This document shows positions 9,144-13,712 of a stretch of DNA of 13,712 nucleotides, piece after piece (the first letter of the stretch is position 1; each line of letters opens with the position of its first letter). The notes below the pieces were generated by a model, which saw only the letters and a list, made by a program, of their open reading frames with translations, was not told the DNA's origin and did not search any database. Position numbers and translations under genes: made by a program. The stretch spans positions 168,473-182,184 of the forward strand of contig NW_003109084.1 in assembly GCF_000003605.2 (NCBI RefSeq), written 5' to 3'. This DNA is from Saccoglossus kowalevskii (taxonomy: Eukaryota > Hemichordata > Enteropneusta > Harrimaniidae).

Positions 9144-9162
9144 CAGGAAGTACGTCTTCCTG
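9144..9162. promoter_or_regulatory. Palindromic double ETS-type site
   Basis: CAGGAAG, a five-base spacer TACGT, then CTTCCTG form a perfect 7-bp inverted repeat of the ETS core GGAA. Face-to-face ETS sites of similar spacing are known to bind ETS1 cooperatively, as in the stromelysin promoter. It lies about 330 bp inside intron 1 within the CpG block, so it may act as an intronic enhancer of gene B. Function is inferred. Confidence 0.4.
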
Positions 9163-12143
9163 TTTTTATCGTCAACCGCGTTGCTCGCCGATGTTGTTTT
9201 CACTGACTTCGCGCTCTGTCAACACTAGATTTGCCGGATCAGAGTTTAAGATTTTCGTTCTCGTGGGACAAAAATAATGAGTGATAGTTATAATAACTGT
9301 ATCCCATACTATTTATATGGGAAAACTGTATGATGTAACGTTATTTTTAGCAGAAATGCTCGGATGCCGATAGTTGTACGGCTGTCAGTGCCCTATCACG
9401 CACGTACATTGGACGGCGTGAAATACCGGAAGGGAATTTAGCAACGAATTTTCCCAAAGAATCAAGAGAGGATACTCGATTTTGGTGCATTAATTTGGGC
9501 CACTACTAGCCGAAGGAGAAATCTGTAATACATCTCGAAAGTTCTGAATCAAAATCACGGCGCTAAATCATCTATTTTTGTTGATTTTTTTCTTTGCACA
9601 TTTGACGATACGGTTTACCGTGCGAGAGTTTAAAGTCTCAATAAAAAGCAAAATCATGAATAAATTATTTATCAGTAATGCAGATTTTGAATTTAAACTA
9701 ACTACATGTTTTTAAAACTCCCAAATTAAATTTATGTTTTGTGAATTTAGGGTGAATTTTAAAATCATGTTTTGACAAGACTTCATGGCCACTTGCTAGT
9801 TTTTGGTAAACTTGTATCTGTTTATTCTGTTAATTGGAGAACAATTACTCTAGTGATTAACATTATGATGGTGTGAAATAGATTGAATAAATTATAGTGC
9901 ACCAGATACAAGTTGTAGTATTTTGTAAAGTGAAACTGGGGCGATTAGTATTAGTAGAGTGTTATTTGCAAAGGTCAAACAACTAACTTCTTGTTTTACC
10001 AATCAACATTGTTACCATGCAATGGCAATGTGTCACACATTTAAAAATATATGATCAAATATTTTTTTTTTATAACAAATCTTGTACTTTTATTTTTTAA
10101 TCTTAAAACAAAAAGTTGCCTTTTACTTTTGTACTGTAAACTTTGGTGGTGCTTTATACCAGTCTGTAACTTTCACGAATCGGTGTTAAGCTTGTTGCCA
10201 AGGTTATTTTTGTGGGGCTTTTCATCCTAGGTTACGAAGATAATTGTGTAAGAGAGGTAGTTTAAATATTGTTTTTGATCTAAACTCATTGCTAGTGATA
10301 CTAAAGTGTTTACAGGGCAATCTATACCATATATAGCTGTGCATTCCTCTGTTTAACCAATGGTAAAAGATGGAATATTCCATGATTAATGTGGGGTGGG
10401 TCAGGTTCAGTTAATTTTTACTTTCATAGAAGCCCTCCAACTGAGTTGTATATTTTTAGCTGAGTTTCATAATCAGGAGATCTGTGTTTAGGGTGACATT
10501 TTCTTGACCTTTTAATGCGTTGCGTGGAATTTGTCTTGAATTTTTTTTTTCTGAGCTTGATTTCCTGCGAGTAAACTGATTAAAATATGTCCATGGTGTG
10601 ATTAGATTTTCGCTGACTTTTCTGTAAGCCAAGTTGTACCAGTTCAATAATTCATGGTGTTCCAGGCGAGACATTCTAGTCAGAGTAATTGTGTTACTTT
10701 CTTTTTGCTGTTTTCAAAACTGACAGTTATTTTGGAAAATATTTTTGGAAATTTATATTACACATATCTGTAAACAATGTCACTTACAGATGTAACATTT
10801 CAGAACTTATCTCTGTCATTCTTTCATAGCCAACAAATTATCGGTCAGTGGTAAATAATTCAATTCCTGCCTGAATAGGTTGAACACCGAAAAGGTATTT
10901 ACCCTATGTAGTAACCACAACAGTCCAACGGTTGACAAAAATTGCATGTTTAATTGTTATTATAACAGGAAAGTGTTTCTACAGCGCTAAATTTTTTTTT
11001 CATACTGTGTGAATAGTTTCTTGCAATTGAGATGTGTTTACAAAATCATCAAGTTCGTAAGTGATTGATCGCTAAAACAATTCCATGAAACTGCCATTTT
11101 TATTTACTTTACCGTATTGAAAAAAAAATCACCATGACATGACTTAAGCCAACCAGATCCCTTATTTCATGTACATTTTAGTCCCAAACAGTGAGTGTTG
11201 TAAAATGCGCTGTCTGTGTGGATTGTGGGCTTTGTACATATAAAGTCACAGGAGAGACAGTTTTACAATAAATTTTTGCTTCATTAATGAGCTGAAAATG
11301 TTTATTCAGGAATCAAATTATAGTTTGCTAGTGTGTCATTCACTTATTGTTTTGTTTGCGATGGCTGGAATCCCAAGATAGAAGATTTGTCAGAATTTAG
11401 CACATGGATGTTACTTCATAATCCTTTAGTTTGATGGGCAGTAGAGTTGAGTGTTGTATGGTATATTGAAACCTGTACAAAAGACATAAAGACATTAATG
11501 ACCTTTAAAAAGTAAAGGTGTGTTTTCAACAAGGCTATTCATTCATCTCGAAGTTACAACCAACTAACAATAAAATCCCATTTCAATGTTTACTGCAGAA
11601 ATGTACACTCCCCTCTATTAATTATTGGCCTGACCTACACAAGGAAATTATGAACTTGCATCTTAGTTTTGGTGAGGTAACAGGAAATGTTGGCAGACTG
11701 ATGAAGTGATCTTAAACATATGCGCTATATCCAAGATACCAGAAGTGTTGCTAAAACCTAAACCCGCATTATGAATGTTATTTTATTTTGGTATATCACT
11801 GCATCTGGATATTCAGCTTTTTGTAGGAAATAGTGTAATGCATGGTTTGTGTATTGTAATAGGTTATCAGTAGGTCAAGTGTCAGTGTAATCAGTGTGAT
11901 AAATTATTTCTGCTTCCCATTCATGTATATCTACTGATGGATGTTCTTTTGTTTAACCCTTAATCAAAATCGATGTTGTTCCAAAAATAAAGAACTCACT
12001 TACTTCACTTGATTTACATGTGTAAATATTTTGTGGAAATATAACACAAAAAAGCACATCCGGGGAGAGAGTGCCCTATTTCCAAATACTAACACTGATA
12101 GTAAGATATTGCATATTTATTTCTGATTCTCTTTTTTTTTTAG

Positions 12144-12305
12144 CTTCCGCCTGTGACAGCAAAGAGCAAAAATATATCCGAGAACAACAAGAAATCAATG
12201 AAAATGAGAACAACAATGAGAAGGGAACAATATTAGCAGCACAGGCTTTGTTAGATATCTCACCTACGACCAATGGCGAAGACAAATTATTTCCGCACCA
12301 CCAAG
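12144..12305 (+). CDS. Gene B, second coding exon
   Basis: The exon is 162 nt, a multiple of three, with both borders in phase 1. It sits between a very strong acceptor (CTTTTTTTTTTAG) and donor CAAG|GTATGT. The other two forward frames are closed by stops. It reads SACDSKEQKYIREQQEI, then a low-complexity Asn/Glu run, then ILAAQALLDISPTTNGEDK and LFPHHQ. The first half is charged and probably helical, continuing from the LLLEAA patch of exon 1. ILAAQALLDI is a second compact hydrophobic patch in a disordered context, like a short co-regulator-binding or activation motif. No zinc finger, bHLH or other DNA-binding domain appears in the visible part. The gene looks nuclear and regulatory by composition only. 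Confidence 0.82.
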
Positions 12306-12707
12306 GTATGTCTAGGATAAGTTGTTGAGCTAAAGCAGACATGCTTAGCAACAACATTGCCTCATGTTATGCTTTCTTATATCAGTGAAAATAAATTCCA
12401 TACAAAACTTCCAACAAGCCTGAATTCCAGCTAAAATAAAGTCTTTTACAGTACTCAGTAATGTTGTTATTTTATAGATGCTGGCGGTACTGTATTCGCT
12501 TTATACGTATATGTAAAGTATATACGCTATGCGGAGGTGTGTTTATTGGCAAACTAAGTCATGTCTTGATGGTCTACTTTTCAATGAGTTCACTGTTCTA
12601 ATAGAATAAATATGATACAGTGATGAGCTTACCTCCCTGTCGTGTTGTCAATTGGATTATCAGTGGTATATTTCTCAATAAAGTAAATTAATAATAATTG
12701 TTTGCAG
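12306..12707 (+). other. Intron 2 of gene B (phase 1, 402 bp)
   Basis: It starts GTATGT and ends ATAATTGTTTGCAG. It holds the decayed MITE copy listed at 12382-12451, which begins 76 bp after the donor. Confidence 0.75.
12382..12451 (-). mobile_element. Decayed partial MITE copy 3
   Basis: TCAGTGAAAATAAATTCCATACAAAAC is identical to the corresponding part of copy 2, followed by a shortened, mutated version of its end (CAGCTAAAATAAAGTCTTTTACAG) and a flanking TA at 12452-12453. The other half of the element is missing. The orientation is that of copy 2. It has diverged much more than copies 1 and 2 and so is probably an older insertion of the same family. Confidence 0.68.
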
Positions 12708-12806
12708 GTTCAGCGACGTCAAGTCCGGCTGACAGTGGAGTGTCAACGGAAGGTGAACAGATGATAACTATCACAGAGATATGTGATGACAAAAGTAAAT
12801 TAAAAT
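12708..12806 (+). CDS. Gene B, third coding exon, with two possible ends
   Basis: It follows acceptor TTGTTTGCAG, joins exon 2 at phase 1 (G+GT, Gly) and reads GSATSSPADSGVSTEGEQ, then MITITEICDDKSKLK. The start is Ser/Pro/Thr-rich and likely disordered; SP and TS sites could be phosphorylated. Two donors 12 nt apart both keep phase 1: AAAA|GTAAAT (exon end 12794) and AAAT|GTAAGA (exon end 12806). The second has the better +5 G, so it is used for the coordinates here. The exon is 87 or 99 nt, a multiple of three in either case. The gene continues past it, and no certain next exon lies in the window. Confidence 0.75.
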
Positions 12807-13057
12807 GTAAGAATCATAATGTAATACAATTCTGTGAATTTTGATGTCATTTTACACACTTTTGATCATTAAATATCCCATTGCTGACTTCTAATTTAGC
12901 AGTACAAGATATAATACATTTTGTCCAGCCTACCTGATCAACCATATGATATGGTATTCAGTTAGAGCTATATTATCGTTATGCCATATCTGTCTCGTGT
13001 GCTTCAACTTGTCTCTTTATATAATAATGGAGAAAATTGATGGATTGTGTTGATGTT

Positions 13058-13075
13058 GGGGAGAGGGAGGGGGGG
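13058..13075 (+). repeat. G-rich tract, possible G-quadruplex
   Basis: GGGG, AGA, GGG, A, GGGGGGG provide four G-tracts with short loops on the transcribed-sense strand of gene B intron 3. The pattern meets the usual sequence rule for a G-quadruplex in RNA or DNA. Confidence 0.5.
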
Positions 13076-13366
13076 TTTATCTACCAAGATTTTTTGTAGT
13101 GCACACTTGTTTGAAGTATGGAGAACTGTACCTATGATATTTGATGAAATAAACTTGCTGCTAAATACTGAAATCTTCCAATAATTATGATTGCAGATGC
13201 ATGTTCTTAGTGTTTTAAGGTAGCAGGATAGTTTTTTTGCATGAAAAATGTAAACACCTATAATCGGAATAAATTTTACAAGAAACCATACAATCTATAT
13301 ATGTTTGGAAAGCTCTTGACTTATATTTTCCTATTAATATTTTGCAAACATTGTGTTTGTTTTAGC

Positions 13367-13376
13367 GTCACGTGAT
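13367..13376. promoter_or_regulatory. Palindromic E-box GTCACGTGAT
   Basis: TCACGTGA is a perfect palindrome of the type bound by bHLH-zip factors (USF, TFE/MITF, Max network). It is followed by a GGCGGGG box and lies in the CpG-richer end of the window, so it could mark an internal promoter or enhancer. It also lies immediately after an acceptor-like TTTGTTTTAG. Motif evidence only. Confidence 0.3.
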
Positions 13377-13712
13377 TCTGAAAATCGGCGGGGCTGATAA
13401 TTTAACTAACGTGAATAAAATTTTAATTGTCATCTCTACAGTCATTCATGCAATCAAAAACTTTACACTGTTTTGAAGCAAAGGTCATACAGTTTAAATC
13501 CGTATTTAAATTTTTTGCATTAAGTTTTTTTCAAGCACGTTTTTTGGTGTTAAAGTTAGAGTATACCGGTGGTTTGCGCGAGGTTTGTGAAAACACGCAA
13601 TAGAATTTTGCGATATGAAGCCAACATATCCAAGAGTAAGAAAAGCTAAACGGCGACATCGTAGCGCTATTCACTGAAACGCCATTTAAAATTAGGTCAA
13701 CGGTAATTGCCA

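Larger units (their letters stand above)
8140..9630. other. CpG-rich promoter block around the gene B start
   Basis: CpG dinucleotides occur in nearly every line here, with clusters such as CGCGCCG near 8925, GTCGTCG near 9107 and CGCACG near 9400. They are rare in most of the window. The block covers the gene B promoter, first coding exon and the first 800 bp of intron 1. This is the usual pattern of an unmethylated promoter in an animal with otherwise methylated or CpG-depleted DNA. It also lengthens chance open frames on both strands (8877-9228). Boundaries are by eye. Confidence 0.6.
8815..12143 (+). other. Intron 1 of gene B (phase 1, 3,329 bp)
   Basis: It runs from GTATGT to the long pyrimidine tract CTTTTTTTTTTAG. 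The first 800 bp are CpG-rich and hold ETS-type motifs; the rest returns to AT-rich DNA. Overlapping frames at 8877-9203 (minus) and 8965-9228 (plus), and those at 10456-10674 (minus) and 11518-11709, have no recognisable protein and no supporting splice pattern. I see no clear transposon in it. Confidence 0.65.
12807..13712 (+). other. Intron 3 of gene B, to the end of the window
   Basis: This is mostly AT-rich DNA. It holds a G-rich tract at 13058-13075 and, from about 13360 on, a CpG-richer segment with an E-box. No exon is certain; a possible short terminal exon at 13366-13397 is discussed in the findings. A short ATG frame at 13614-13679 (MKPTYPRVRKAK...) has no independent support. Confidence 0.5.

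Noticed and set aside
11518-11709. 63-codon plus-strand frame in intron 1
   Set aside because: No splice sites fit phase 1 on both sides, and the peptide has no recognisable feature.
12076-12357. 93-codon minus-strand open frame over gene B exon 2
   Set aside because: It is the shadow of the plus-strand exon; the plus strand has correct acceptor, donor and phase joining to both neighbouring exons.
1-13712. CRISPR array, bacterial operon or phage island
   Set aside because: There are no regularly spaced direct repeats, no long adjacent reading frames and no ribosome binding sites. Splice signals and CpG pattern are those of animal nuclear DNA.

Overview
This is an AT-rich, intron-heavy piece of animal nuclear DNA. 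Short exons with GT-AG borders sit in kilobase-scale introns, CpG is scarce except in one promoter-like block, and short TA-flanked inverted-repeat transposons and microsatellites are scattered throughout. I see no bacterial-style operon, ribosome binding site, tRNA or rRNA. An invertebrate metazoan (for example mollusc, hemichordate or amphioxus-like) fits the compact exons and repeat style, but the species and phylum cannot be fixed from this sequence alone.

Layout. Positions 1-3542 hold no exon I can support; they contain one intact 200-bp MITE (1194-1393), an older dispersed repeat (1040-1066) and simple repeats. Gene A (+ strand, unidentified) is represented by two internal exons, 3543-3717 and 4677-4770, which join in frame across a 959-bp intron. 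Its 5' end lies upstream and its 3' end is not resolved. Positions 4771-8139 are non-coding as far as I can tell and hold two long G tracts and a second MITE copy in the opposite orientation (7078-7285). A CpG-rich block runs from about 8140 to 9630 and contains the promoter and first coding exon of gene B.

Gene B (+ strand) starts at ATG 8760. Its coding exons are 8760-8814, 12144-12305 and 12708-12806, all joined at phase 1, and the gene continues beyond the window. The encoded N-terminus is hydrophilic and low-complexity, with two short amphipathic patches (LDLLLEAA and ILAAQALLDI). This is the style of a nuclear or transcription-related regulator. The first patch recalls the Sin3-interaction (SID) helix of Mad/Mnt proteins, but the family is not identified. 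Intron 2 carries a decayed third MITE copy. Intron 3 holds a G-rich tract and a CpG-richer segment with a palindromic E-box near the window's end.

Genes A and B are head-to-tail neighbours separated by the gene B promoter; nothing in the sequence shows a shared function. The points most worth a second look are the near-identical inverted MITE pair bracketing the gene A exons, the split SID-like start of gene B, its tandem in-frame splice donors, and its compact promoter with clustered ETS-type sites. I found no sign of an entirely new system.
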